NCBI GenBank assembly: GCA_025175895.1
Contig: CM046004.1
Location: 372,001 to 436,000 of the forward strand
Direction of reading: 5' to 3'
Source: Wurfbainia villosa
Lineage: Eukaryota; Streptophyta; Magnoliopsida; Zingiberales; Zingiberaceae
DNA length: 64,000 nt
Shown here: positions 53,123 through 64,000 of the stretch, in pieces
Layout: every line of letters starts with the position of its first letter
Position numbering within the stretch: the stretch's first letter is position 1
Position numbers and translations under genes: made by a program
The notes under the pieces: model-generated
What the model saw: the letters and a program-made list of their open reading frames with translations, nothing else
Told to the model about the DNA's origin: nothing
The model's database searches: none

Positions 53123-54251
53123 GTCGAGCGGCTGCAAAACTTTGACGCCCATTTTGTTATCTGTTTCTTCAAAACTTTTTGTTTCCAGTAACTATGAAGT
53201 ATGAACTCTAACAGCAGGATTTGTAAATCGCAAATACTTTGTGATGTAGTTTGCACCATTAATTATATTTTCCACTTTCTTGTCTAAAGGTTATTTTCTA
53301 TATTATTGATATAGAAAAATTATCAAACACCTCTACCAGTCCATCAATGATGATTTAAATACTTGCTGAAATTTTAAATTTTTAACATAGACTATCAGGA
53401 GTACAACTAAATTTTCATTAACATTCTCTTGTAATTTTTATTATAGGTTCAAATTTGAAAATAATAACATGGTTGAATTTAGGAGACCACTAGGGTGTGT
53501 AATAAAATAATTTAAAATCAAAGTTAAGCTCTTTAAGTCTATTAATGATTTTAAAACAAAATTTATTAATAGATTAAAAAATTTATATTATATATATAAG
53601 TAGATTAATAGTCTTATTAGAAGTATAATAGTATTAATTTGAGATTTTTAAAGTTATATTTGGTAAAAAAAAAACTAAATTTTTATTTATTTATTTTATT
53701 TTTGTTCGGTTTAAGTTTGAGTGAGAAGGTTTGATTCAAGGAAGAAAATTATATTTTGCTTTGGTAAGTGGTTTGAAATTTTTTTGAAATCTAAGGCTTC
53801 GATGAACTATCGTTTTATATTTTTTTTAGTTGACGAAGGAGAAAGAGGAAGTGTCAACATCCAAAGGACTTTTAAAAACTCTCTCTCGAAATCTAAAGAG
53901 GTAGAGGACTCTTAACAACGTGAGGTGTCTTTAAGACTTCTGCCATTATGATTTGATTAATAATATGCAGTTCGATTTTTTTTAAAATAAAACAATCCGC
54001 TTAAATATAGAAAAAATTATTATTATTATTATTATTATTTGGGTAGAATTTAATATATTTTTTGTTCAGCGACTCCAGAAGCACAAGAAGAGTCGGCTAA
54101 TAGGCAAGGCCGCCCCTTCGTCTCTCTTCTGTCTCTTAATTCTCGCTTCACATTAGTTTTGTCGTCTTCTCCCTGCTCCATCCCGTCGCTTCGACGCCAC
54201 ACATCGCCCACCCCTCTGTCCGGTGAAGGACTGCCACTTTCTCCTTCGGCA
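53123..54251. other. Intergenic region between the RRM and NIA genes
   Basis: It holds the 3' flank of the RRM gene, AT-rich sequence, a (TTA)n run of about eight units near 54015-54040 and the GC-richer upstream region of the nitrate reductase. No gene is seen. Confidence 0.5.
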
Positions 54252-54275
54252 GTGTATATTATATAATATAAATAA
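54252..54275 (+). promoter_or_regulatory. TATA-rich core promoter candidate for nitrate reductase
   Basis: GTATATTATATAATATAAAT lies about 120 bases before the start codon in a region otherwise CT- and GC-rich. The spacing suits a plant TATA box with a leader of roughly 90 bases. Confidence 0.45.
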
Positions 54276-54393
54276 ACTCAACGTGGCTTCCAACTTCGAC
54301 CACGCGACTGCATGGTAGCTGCAGCCTTCCCTCCCCAGCCGTTAATTCAAGCTTCCGCACCAACGTAACTGCTCTTTCCGATCTAGCTAGCTC

Positions 54394-55419
54394 ATGGCCG
54401 CCTTCGTCGACAACCGGCAGTTTAGCCGACTCGACCAGTCCAACGGCCACGCCAAGCACTACCCCGATTTGCCCACCTTAATCTCACCTCCCTTCTTCCC
54501 TCCTCTTCCCCTTGATCGCCGGCCCTTAGCCGCCGACGACCAGGACACTAGCGACGATGACGAGGAGGAGGAGGTCGTCGACTGGAAGAAGCTCTATGAC
54601 ACCTCTTCCCACCTCGAGCTGGAGCCCTCCGCGCGCGACGCCCGAGACGAAGGCACTGCTGACAGTTGGATCCAGCGCAACCCCTCCCTCATCCGCCTCA
54701 CCGGCAAGCACCCCTTGAACTGCGAGCCATCATTGGCGCGCCTTATGCACCACGGCTTCATTACCCCCGTCCCGCTCCACTACGTCCGCAACCACGGTGC
54801 CGTGCCCCGCGCAGACTCGGCCGCCTGGACCGTCGAGGTCACCGGTCTCGTCCGACGCCCCCTCTCGCTCACCGTGGACGACCTCGTCAGCGGCTTCAGG
54901 CCCGTCGAGATCCCCGTCACGCTCGTGTGCGCCGGTAACCGGCGCAAGGAGCAGAACATGGTCCGCCAAACCATCGGCTTCAATTGGGGCCCTGCCGCCG
55001 TGTCCACTACCGTTTGGCGCGGCGCGCGCCTCAGCGATGTGCTCCGCCGAGCCGGCGTCATGGGCCGCAAGGACGGTGCGCTCTTCGTCTGCTTCGAGGG
55101 CGCCGAGGACCTTCCCGGCGGGGGCGGCGGCAACACCAAGTATGGCACGTGCCTCCGGCGGGAGGTGGCGATGGACCCGTCGCGTGATGTCATGCTCGCC
55201 TACATGCAGAACGGCGAACCGCTGACGCCGGACCATGGTTTCCCCGTCCGCGTCATCATCCCTGGCTTCATCGGCGGCCGCATGGTCAAATGGCTCAAGC
55301 GCATCATCGTCGCCCCGCAGGAGTTCGACAGCTATTACCATTTCAAGGACAACCGCGTCCTCCCTCCCCACGTCGATGCCGAGCTAGCCAACGCTGAAGG
55401 TGAACTCGCAACCATCTAT

Positions 55420-55455
<36 letters not shown>

Positions 55456-57457
55456 ATTAATCAGTCTCGTCCTCCATTTCTATCACATTCAATATTGTTC
55501 GACGAAATGACTGAGCTAGCCTGTACTGCAGCTTGGTGGTACAAGCCGGAATACATCATTAATGAACTGAACGTCAACTCGGTGATCACGACGCCAGGCC
55601 ACGACGAGATATTCCCCATTAACGCCTACACGACGCAGCGAGAGTATACCATGAGAGGTTACGCCTACTCCGGTGAGCTCTCGCCAACTGCTATATAATT
55701 TTCCGATGATCCTATCCTCTGATATAATTTTTTAATAACAAAAGGGGCCGGGGAACTTGTCGCTAATTAACTAACTGCTCTCTGTCGATCGAACAGGCGG
55801 CGGACGAAAGGTGACGCGAGTGGAGGTGACGCTGGACGGCGGCGACACCTGGCTCGTGTGCTCTCTCGACCACCCCGAGAAGCCCAACAAGTATGGTAAA
55901 TATTGGTGCTGGTGCTTCTGGTCACTGGAGGTCGAGGTCCTCCCGCTGCTGAGCGCCAAGGAGGTCGCCGTCCGAGCATGGGACGAGTCTCACAATACCC
56001 AGCCCGAGAAGCTAAATTGGAATCTCATGGTAATTGGTATACCCATCGATCGCCTCAATTCTAGCTCATGACAAAATATCTAAGTCGATGGTTAATCGAT
56101 CTGCCAATCGTGACGACGTACGATGATGCAGGGGATGATGAACAACTGCTGGTTCAGGGTGAAGGTCAAGGTGTGTCGGCCTCACAAGGGCGAGATCGGG
56201 CTGATGTTCGAGCACCCAACGCAGCCCGGTAACCAACCCGGTGGGTGGATGGTGCGGCAGAAGCACATGGCGACGGCGGAGGCGCCGGCCCAGAAGCTGA
56301 AGAAGAGCACCTCCACCCCCTTCATGAACACCGCCGCCGAGCACTACACCATGTCCCAGGTCCGCAAACACGCATCGCGCGACTCCGCATGGATCGTCGT
56401 ACATGGCCAAGTCTACGACTGCACGGCCTTCGTCAAGGATCACCCTGGCGGCCCCGATAGCATCCTTATCAACGCCGGCACCGACTGCACCGAGGAGTTC
56501 GATGCCATCCACTCCGACAATGCCAAGGCGCTCCTCGACACCTACCGCATCGGCGAGCTCATCCCCTCTGGCTACGTCTCCGACGCTTCCGTCCACGGTG
56601 CGTCCGACCTCTCTCACCTCGCTACCATCCGCGAGGCCGTGCACGTTCCGGTGCCGGTCACGCTGGCCAACCCCCGCGAGAAGGTACAGTGCACGCTCGT
56701 CTCCAAGAAGTCCATCTCCCACGACGTCCGAATATTTCGCTTCGCGCTCCCCTCGGCTGACCAATTGCTGGGCCTTCCCGTCGGGAAGCACATCTTCCTC
56801 TGCGCCACCATTGACGGCAAGCTCTGCATGCGCGCCTATACACCGACGAGTCCAGTGGACGTGGTCGGCCACTTCGAGCTACTCATCAAGGTCTACTTCA
56901 AGGGCGAGCACCCGAAATTCCCTAACGGCGGGCTCATGTCGCAGCATTTGGATTCCCTGCCCATCGGCTCCGTCTTGGACATCAAAGGCCCTCTCGGCCA
57001 CATCCATTACACGGGATGCGGTAACTTCCTGATAGATGGAAGCAAGAAGAGGTTTGCGCGGCGGCTGGCGATGATCGCCGGTGGAACGGGGATCACGCCG
57101 ATGTACCAAGTGATCCAGGCGGTTCTGCAGGATCCGGAGGACCGAACGGAGATGCACCTGGTGTACGCCAATCGGTCGGAGGACGACATATTGCTGCAGG
57201 AGGAGCTAGACGGGTGGGCGAGCCGGCGGCCGGAGCAGTTCAAGGTGTGGTACGTAATCGACCAGTCCAAGCGAGAAGGGTGGCGGTACAGCACTGGATT
57301 TATCACGGAAGGCATCCTGAGGGAGCACATTCCGGTGGGCGGCAGCGACGACACGCTCGCGCTCGCTTGCGGGCCGCCGCCCATGATTCAATTTGCGATT
57401 GTGCCCAACTTGGAGAAGATGAAGTATGATACGGCCAATTCCCTCCTACTATTTTGA
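54394..57457 (+). CDS. NIA: Nitrate reductase [NADH], cytosolic
   Basis: It reduces nitrate to nitrite, the first step of nitrate assimilation. Exons 54394-55399, 55532-55672, 55797-56029 and 56132-57457 give 901 residues, normal for plants. In order: an acidic N-terminal region (DDDEEEEVVDWKKLY), the molybdopterin domain with VTLVCAGNRRKEQN (molybdenum-ligand Cys), the dimer interface, and hinge 1 with KKSTSTPFMN, which contains the Ser phosphorylated for 14-3-3 inactivation in known enzymes. Next come the cytochrome b5 domain (KDHPGG and IHSDNAK heme His residues), the FAD domain (RAYTPTS, IKGPLGH) and the NADH domain (GGTGITP, ACGPPPMIQ). Exons are strongly GC-rich with C/G third positions, unlike the neighbouring genes, as is common for monocot genes. 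No frame break is seen. Confidence 0.97.
55423..55452. repeat. (TC)n microsatellite in NIA intron 1
   Basis: About 15 TC units follow the exon 1 donor closely. The intron is short (132 bases) and open in frame, so unspliced reading would insert a Ser-Leu run between the Mo-domain blocks. Confidence 0.9.
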
Positions 57458-57494
57458 TTTTATTTTTTTTTATTTTATTTGAGCAATGAACAAG

Positions 57495-57578
<84 letters not shown>

Positions 57579-59698
57579 TCTTAATTAATTAATTATATAG
57601 AAATTCAAAGATCGAATATAAATCAATCAATTGCAAAAATCAAAATCAAAATCAAATGAGCCCTATAGTCTCATTCTATTTAATTATTTTTATTCGATAT
57701 TGTGTCGTAATCCTATTGTCTCAATTATGTGACAGTGCTGATATAATGAAGTCATCAAGTAGCAAACTTCAAAATTAAATTACCAAGTGTAAATAAGTCG
57801 AGTCAGTCATTATCCAGGGCCCTAATATAATTAATATAGCGATTACATGGCTTCGGACTTTATTAACTCAACAACTTCAACAAGTTTGACTATCCTCCCA
57901 CGCACCTAATCACCGCCGACCAGAAAAATGGCCGTTGATTATTCCAGTCCAGACGGAATCGCGATGGAATCCAATCACACGATTGGCAGAGAATCTCCGG
58001 TACAGAATTCCATGCGAATTCCGTGGATTTCGCGTTAACCACGTGCAGTTTCTGTTCTCGTAAACAGCGGCGCGTACGGTGGCTCTTGCTTGGCTCCAAA
58101 GGACGACGAATGAGTGGCTGGATCTTTCACGTACGCGGCGACGGCGACGGCGACGCTTGTGCATGCGATTGGCTGGCCCTTTGACCTTCCGAGGGCTGAA
58201 GCCACAGGATCTCTCTCCACTCCTGCCGGCTTTTATTGTGTTTTTCATTGGGCAATTTTTTTTTTTTAAATATATCTAATTTTCAGAATAGTCGATAACG
58301 ATTTTTTTTTTAATAAACCAAAAGATCCGACATCGTACTCTGTAGTCATTATAATATATATTTGGCTCGGATGACATAAAGATTTATCTTGAGCGTGTCG
58401 AGGATATTAAAAGCTATCAATTTCACTAAATCTCGCCTCTCAGGACGGATAGCAAGGGGCTGATAGTTGGACAGATTCTTAACTTTTTAGATTATAATAT
58501 ATATATTTTTTTTAAAATTGCTTTTTAGAGTTTAAAATCGTTTTGAAACTATTTTAATAGCTACTGACTGCTGTATAATTAATATTAAAATAGCTGCTAA
58601 ATAATTGTTAAACTGTTTAATAACTATTAAATACCTGCTATAAAATTTTAAAATGATTTTGGTTAAGTTAAAAATATTAATTAAGTTCAAATAATTTTAA
58701 CTAAGATAATAATAAAAAAAATGTGAAAATGTTCTGTATATAATTTTTTTGATAAAATTGAATCTAGATTGTAACGGTACAAGAAATATAATGAAGTGTT
58801 TTTTTTTTAAATATCTTTTTGATAATTCATAATCTTTTGAATTTTTTTCTTTTTCATATTCTGCCATATTTTGCTTTCTATTTTATTTTTATTTCTTTTT
58901 TCATCCGTCATTATTTTGGGGGGAGCATGTAATATATATGTTTAACATCTCAGCATTTTGTTATTTGTTTTGGAGTGATTATTTATGGAGGAGCAGTATT
59001 TCTAACATCTTGTCATTTTGTTGAATCGATGCGTTCCACGCACACACACACGTGGAAAAAAAAAAAAAAAAACGGATGCCATAAGTTATTTTATATTCAT
59101 TAAAGTGGAAAAATGACTACATTATTCTGGTACATGTGAAAATAGTCTGAGCCCACTTGATTTTTCAAAATACATAAATAAATACATTGTTTCATCATAT
59201 CTTTGAACACATTAATTATTCCAAAGTACACATTCCACTTTATGTGAAAATAAATAGCCTAAAATTGAATTTCTTACCTCTTCTTTATTCATTTCTAAAA
59301 CACTTTTATCAAATTTTGTAAAATAAGACCAGATGCCAAAATTTTAAAGGCAAAACTTATTATATATCGAGTTCTTATGTGAAAATATAAAAAAAATATT
59401 TTTATCTTAATTTTTTTATATTAAAAACACTTTTATTAAATTGGCTAACTTCTGCTGTTCCAATTTTGATTAAATTTGTCGCAACAAAATTGTTTTTATA
59501 TTAATCAAAACTTTCTTTTTAATACTGATTTTGATTATAATTATTTTTAGATAATAAAAATTATTTCAACTTGTTCAAAGTTGTTGTTGATTATTCTATT
59601 TGGTATTTACCTAAATTCATTGGCACAGTAAAAAGAAAAAAAAAAGGATAATTTTGATATTAAATAACTTTATATTTAGAAAACATGAAATGTAAAAG

Positions 59699-59736
<38 letters not shown>
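57458..59736. other. Intergenic region downstream of NIA
   Basis: This contains the presumed NIA 3' UTR, an (AT)n microsatellite at 57498-57576, a GC-richer stretch at 57890-58230 with no homology I can name, and AT-rich DNA. Words at 58360-58410 recur at 25600-25660. A (CA)n-like run lies near 59040. Confidence 0.5.
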
Positions 59737-59739
<3 letters not shown>

Positions 59740-60141
59740 ATCGATGCTAGGCGGCCCGATGCCGGCCGACGGCTCGGCCGCGATTCCGTACGAATCGCGG
59801 CGGTCGGAATCCGCGTCGCGCCGCATGATGCGCGCCAGCGGCGGCCGCGAATTCTATCGGATTCCGGCCGCGATTCGCCGTGAATCCGACGGAAGGATCT
59901 CTGGCGCGGGCGATCCTTCCGCGTCGGGATTCCGGCCAAATCGCGGTCCGAATCCGGTGGCAAGACGAGCGGCCGACCGTTTACCACTGGCGCCGATCGC
60001 GCCAGGTCCGACGGCCTCCGGCGGCCGGACGGCGCGGCGACGACGACGCCACCGACGGTGGTCGCGCGAGTCGCGGACGGGGCGCGGATAAATCGGCGCG
60101 CAGGATATCAGTTTTCTATATATATATATATATATATATAA
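59702..60141. repeat. GC-rich island bounded by (AT)n on both sides
   Basis: An AT run at 59702-59736 and another at about 60118-60141 enclose a core of about 370 bases dominated by CGG, GGCCG, CCGATTCG and CGCGATT words. It resembles the CGATCG cores of the family A elements in design, but terminal repeats and a target duplication were not found. Overlapping open frames on both strands are compositional. At 60280-60440 a weaker series of GATCCGAT/AATCGTAATCC words follows. Confidence 0.6.
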
Positions 60142-60577
60142 TATGTGATGATTCCGCATGCATAATTCGCTCTTAATTGTCCGATTTATATGATTATATA
60201 GTAATAAAAAATACATAGTATTTTTACTGTGACGATGGAAGATGATAAATATTATATAGTCTAATTTCTAAATTCGTCAGAATCGCCGCCGCAATCCCTC
60301 CTATCGAATCACGAACCGATCACGATCCGATCGAAATCCGATCACAATCATTGTGAAGTCAAAATCTAATCGTAATCCGATTGAATTTCAACTTTGATTG
60401 AATCGTGATAGAATCGCAGTCAAAATTTAGCCGAATGTCGACGATAATGGTGAGTGATCGAGTGAAGAAACATACTGTATATCCCCCCTCGCGCGCATAA
60501 ATATTCGTCGCTCCAAATATCAACTTCGGTGCATTTCACACAGTGCAGTCATGCACAGTGTGTGCACGCGACGCAGG

Positions 60578-60594
60578 ATATAAATATATATAAA
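60578..60594 (+). promoter_or_regulatory. TATA-like element upstream of the SDR gene
   Basis: TATAAATATATATAAAC lies about 300 bases before the start codon, just after a GC-richer stretch (GCACAGTGTGTGCACGCGACG). It is the best TATA candidate seen. The leader would be long or contain an intron. Confidence 0.35.
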
Positions 60595-60886
60595 CAAGAC
60601 AACTTGATAATTGCTTTCCCCTTCTTATTTCCTCCCAATTCATAGCCTAAAGCATCAACCTCATGACTGAGATCCAAAGAGCCGTGGCCCATTGGAGGCC
60701 CATCTATTTATTAAAAGTGTTGAAAGTTGATTTTTTACTTAAATGGATAAAATAAGAATAAATGATTTTGTTCTGATCTTCTTGGTTTATTCTAGGCTGG
60801 CTTGTTGGCTTAATAGCGAGGCTTTGCTGTTCCGATCTTCTTACCGTGCCCGCTGAGTTCGAGCGACAAGGACGACGGCGAAGAGG

Positions 60887-61326
60887 ATGCCGACCGCCCC
60901 AGCAGCGATAGCGGCGGTATTGAAGGGGGGAGTAGCGACACCCAAGACGGTGCTTGTGACTGGGGTAAGCCGTGGACTCGGCCGTGCGCTCGTACTCGAG
61001 CTGGCCAAACGCGGCCACATCGTCATCGGCTGCGTGCGCTCCGCTGAGAAAGTTAAATCCCTCGAATCCGAGTTGATGGCTTTTACCCCCAACGCCTCCT
61101 CCTCTTCTGCTGCTCCTCCCTTCAAGCATTTCGTTGCCGACCTAGACGTGGTGCGGACTCTTCATTCTCCTTTTTTGCTTCTTTCCTCTTTGTTTCGTTG
61201 TGTAGCTGACACTGAATCATTCTCTTTCTGTTTTTTTTTCAATGATATACCTTTAGAGATCGGATAGCAGTGTCAAGGAGTTGGCTAGGCTTGTTGTGGA
61301 GTCGGGACGAGTGCCTGATATCATCG
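60887..61326 (+). CDS. Short-chain dehydrogenase/reductase, pterin aldehyde reductase-like; first two exons
   Basis: Exon 1 (60887-61150) and exon 2 (61257-61326) give 111 residues in frame. TVLVTGVSRGLGRALVLELA holds the TGxxxGxG dinucleotide-binding motif; RGHIVIGCVRS fits the second Rossmann strand, with an Arg favouring NADPH; HFVADLDV supplies the conserved Asp; GRVPDIIV should lead into the NNAG motif. The wording resembles the plant NADPH-dependent pterin aldehyde reductase (folate salvage), but other classical SDRs cannot be excluded without the YxxxK region. No further exon is found up to 64000, so the next intron is at least 2.7 kb or the gene is broken. Exon 1 is GC-rich. Confidence 0.78.
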
Positions 61327-64000
61327 GTTTGTAAATTTCCCCTACTTATCTTTTTACTACACCAATAGAGTTCAAGGATTTTCCTCTGAGAAATACTGGT
61401 GACAACAGATGAGCATTTCATCTCCTTTCTTGTTTTCTACGTCCCTCTTAATTAACTCATTCCTAATGTACCGAACACATCTATGTGGCGACTGAAAAAT
61501 GATAGAAAAATGTATTGTGACCGTCTACACTTTTTTGAAGATTTCTGATAACATTTTTGCTATACAAGGATTGGGTACGAACACTTTCTAGCCGTAACAC
61601 AGACCAGTAAAACTGATTTGTCATTTTCACAAGAAGATACAATAGGTAAAGGTTAGAAGAAGCCATAATTGTACATGGTCTTAACTAGTAGTTCAAACTC
61701 CAATAATCCATATTGTCCACATACTTCTCGTCTAGGGTGAATCTCAGATTTCTCAGATGTACAAATGATTTTGTTTTAGGGTATGATCCTGTTTCTTGAC
61801 AATTGGAATAGAATAATGGTAGGGATTTAGGATCATCAAAATTTGAGAGATTAATCGTGGTCATCAATTTAAGATGCAATTTAGACCATTTACTATTATT
61901 TTAGTTTGAGCCAAATGGATGGGCTGGGGGTTATCTACTAGCTTGCAACTCATAACTAAAACCAGGATTTGAATTTTTTTATTGGTTTTTCTGAATAAAA
62001 TTGCAGCTTATAGGTGTAATGAGAGACCATTAAATGGATCAACCAATTTAATTTCTGCAAACACCTTATGTCATCTAATATTGGTGCCAATTGAGTGATA
62101 TATCTCTGGCTTAGAATATTGTCTGTTGCTGGGATTTAAGACATAGATTAGATATAAAATCTAAAAGAAAATAAATTATTGATCATTACATAGAATTCAA
62201 TTAAGATATTTTATGGAAGTAGAATTCCTTTCGTTCTCATTTGGAGGATGGTTAAGAAAAATTTTAGTGTTGATTTGGGAATTTAAAGAAAATAAAGGTG
62301 AGTGACATGAACCAATCACACGGTCACTATAGGAAGAAGGGGACCAAGAAGAGGTTGGCCATGTTGCCACTTCTCCCATTGATTGCGAAATTCTTCAAGT
62401 CATACCATCACCTCTATTTGATTTTGTTGGGTTTCCCTGGCACCGCGACAAGTGTGTGTTCGTGCACGTTTCGTAAACATGCATATATCGAAAGCAAAAA
62501 CAAGTAATAAACTAATTTTATTACAACACACACATTACACGCATGAAGGATACAATATGTGTAGACATAATCGCTATTTAAAATTTTGCAATAAAAGAAA
62601 ACTTATACTAGGTGTACCTGACAGATCACGTGTAATGGGAATGACATCAACCATAGCGACTCTCGCTAGAATCGCCTCTATCCGTATCCACGCCGAATAT
62701 CGTCAGAATAGCTTCACAAAGCCACGAGTCTCGTCTTCGCAAAAGTCACAAGCCTCGAATCGAAGACAATGTGATCCGAGAGACGATCACAATCCGAAAT
62801 AAATTCGGATCCCTAAACGAGTTTCACAAACTCGCTTGTCGGAAGTGGTTTTTGTCAACTGTTTGACGAAACCTTAACTCTCCACCTTTGAGGATTGCCG
62901 AAGAACCAATCCCCGGCAAGTTGGTCGTTGTTGGAGCGCTAAACACCGACCAAACGACCTCTCCACGCAAAGGAGAACAAGCTGTCCAAAACAGTTTGTG
63001 TAGGTGGAAGAAGCGCTTGCTCCTTGTCGCCGACGAGGTTAGCCTGTGGTGAGGGTGGTAAGGACGCCGACTACCGGTGGATGGCGGCGAGGAGAGGCAG
63101 TAGCTCCTTTGGGCGGCGACGGCACAAAGGTGGGCGGCGGCAAGGAGAAGAGGAGGAGAAGGAAAGGAGGCTAGGGTTTTCCAACCCAAAGTTGTATGAA
63201 TCATCCACAAAACCCTTAAGTCGTGTTTTTATAGAGAACACGTTCTCCTAACGGTTATTGGTTCATAACCAAAACCTGTTAACCCACTCCAATAACTTAA
63301 GGTAAAATTAAACAAACTGCGTTGGTCTATTTTAAGTTAAAACGAACCGAACCAACTTTGGTTCATTCGTTTAAAACAAACCAAACCACTTTGGTTTATT
63401 TTCCATCATTGGATTAGAACCAAACCAATTTGGTTCATCCATCATGTCTTCAAAAGACACGACCCATCCATGCTTCCGATGCGACTAAAATCATTTCATA
63501 CTCGCTCTTTGTTTGGTCCAACCAAACCTAGTCTCTCTCGATCTGAGAATCCTATTCTCAAACTCGTTGTGCATGTGACCAAATAAGTTCCCGGTTTATG
63601 TTGGTCGTTTATAATTAATCATTAATTATAAAACGATCATGAGTGGCACCTAGTAGTACATCATGATTCCCAATTAATCGGAAAATCAACAGTTGATCCC
63701 AGAACCTTTCTAAAGCCCTTCAGCAGCTATAATGAATTGTGTCTCATTCCTTTCACTCATCTTATACCCACTTGGTTTAGGACATGGTCTAGTGTATCAG
63801 TCCCCACTAGGTTGATTAAGTCACACCTAGCCCAGTATTAATTCCTCGTCCTTCGGATTCTAGTTACTGCACATGCATCCAAGAGTACCATACTCTAAAC
63901 ATGTAATGCTTTAGCCAAAGACTTTAATAATAATCCGACGAGAGGCCATAGGGTATACATCTCCTCGCAAGGAGTGGTGAATCTTCTATAGGCTATTCAA
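61327..64000. other. Presumed SDR intron 2 with a possible long LTR-like repeat
   Basis: No SDR exon is seen. Near 62427 TGTTGGGTTTCCCTGGCACC could be an LTR start. From there to the window edge the sequence has repeat character: CCAAACCAATTTGGTTCATC-like words, an AGGGTTTTCC stretch, and a 63590-64000 part rich in fixed phrases such as CCATAGGGTATACATCTCCT. No gag, pol or primer-binding site lies inside the window, so the identity is unproven. Confidence 0.35.

Noticed and set aside
54730..55371. 213-codon minus-strand frame opposite NIA exon 1
   Set aside because: It is a shadow of GC-rich codons of the nitrate reductase; the sense strand carries all family motifs.
56066..56872. 268-codon minus-strand frame opposite NIA exon 4
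   Set aside because: Same reason: no family resemblance, produced by strong GC bias at third positions.
59676..60216. Overlapping Arg-rich open frames on both strands near 59.7-60.2 kb
   Set aside because: They arise from the GC-rich island and its AT-repeat borders, in all frames at once.

Overview
This is a 64 kb piece of a plant nuclear genome. Long GT-AG introns, AT-rich non-coding DNA, abundant decayed transposons, a nuclear insertion of chloroplast rRNA DNA and five plant-type genes (all on the + strand) show this. The nitrate reductase and short-chain dehydrogenase exons are very GC-rich, which fits a monocot (perhaps Zingiberales or a relative; the order is a guess).

Layout. (1) 781-14955: a class II histone deacetylase of the HDA15 type, 5' end outside the window, 13 exons visible. 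Its introns hold hAT-like and MITE-like elements, an (AT)n tract, an antisense decayed coding fragment and a 1.2 kb plastid 23S rDNA insertion. (2) 14956-26310: accessory DNA. It contains an 8-bp-flanked transposon with a CGATCG-rich core, a degenerate pyrimidine-rich tandem repeat, and a chimeric pseudogene block (18066-22400). That block joins a decayed MULE transposase, three copied exons of the neighbouring D-lactate dehydrogenase gene, and a fragment of the TFIIIC B-block-binding subunit. A three-unit SINE-like tandem array follows. (3) 26311-46724: a complete 18-exon mitochondrial D-lactate dehydrogenase gene spread over 20 kb, with an Au-like SINE, a viroplasmin-domain retroelement remnant, a MULE remnant and several MITEs in its introns. 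(4) 49379-53122: a four-exon organelle RRM protein resembling ORRM6. Intron 1 holds a large inverted repeat with a duplicated loop. (5) 54394-57457: a complete four-exon nitrate reductase. (6) 60887 onward: the first two exons of a short-chain dehydrogenase resembling pterin aldehyde reductase; the rest lies beyond the window or is interrupted by repeats.

The five genes are unrelated housekeeping or metabolic genes and form no operon-like unit. The most interesting material is the transduplicated chimeric block, the family of transposons with AT-rich arms and extreme CGATCG-rich cores, and the hairpin locus in the ORRM6-like gene. Exon boundaries were set by reading frame, GT-AG sites and remembered family sequences. 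Each splice phase was checked by hand and is consistent, but no alignment or expression data were available.
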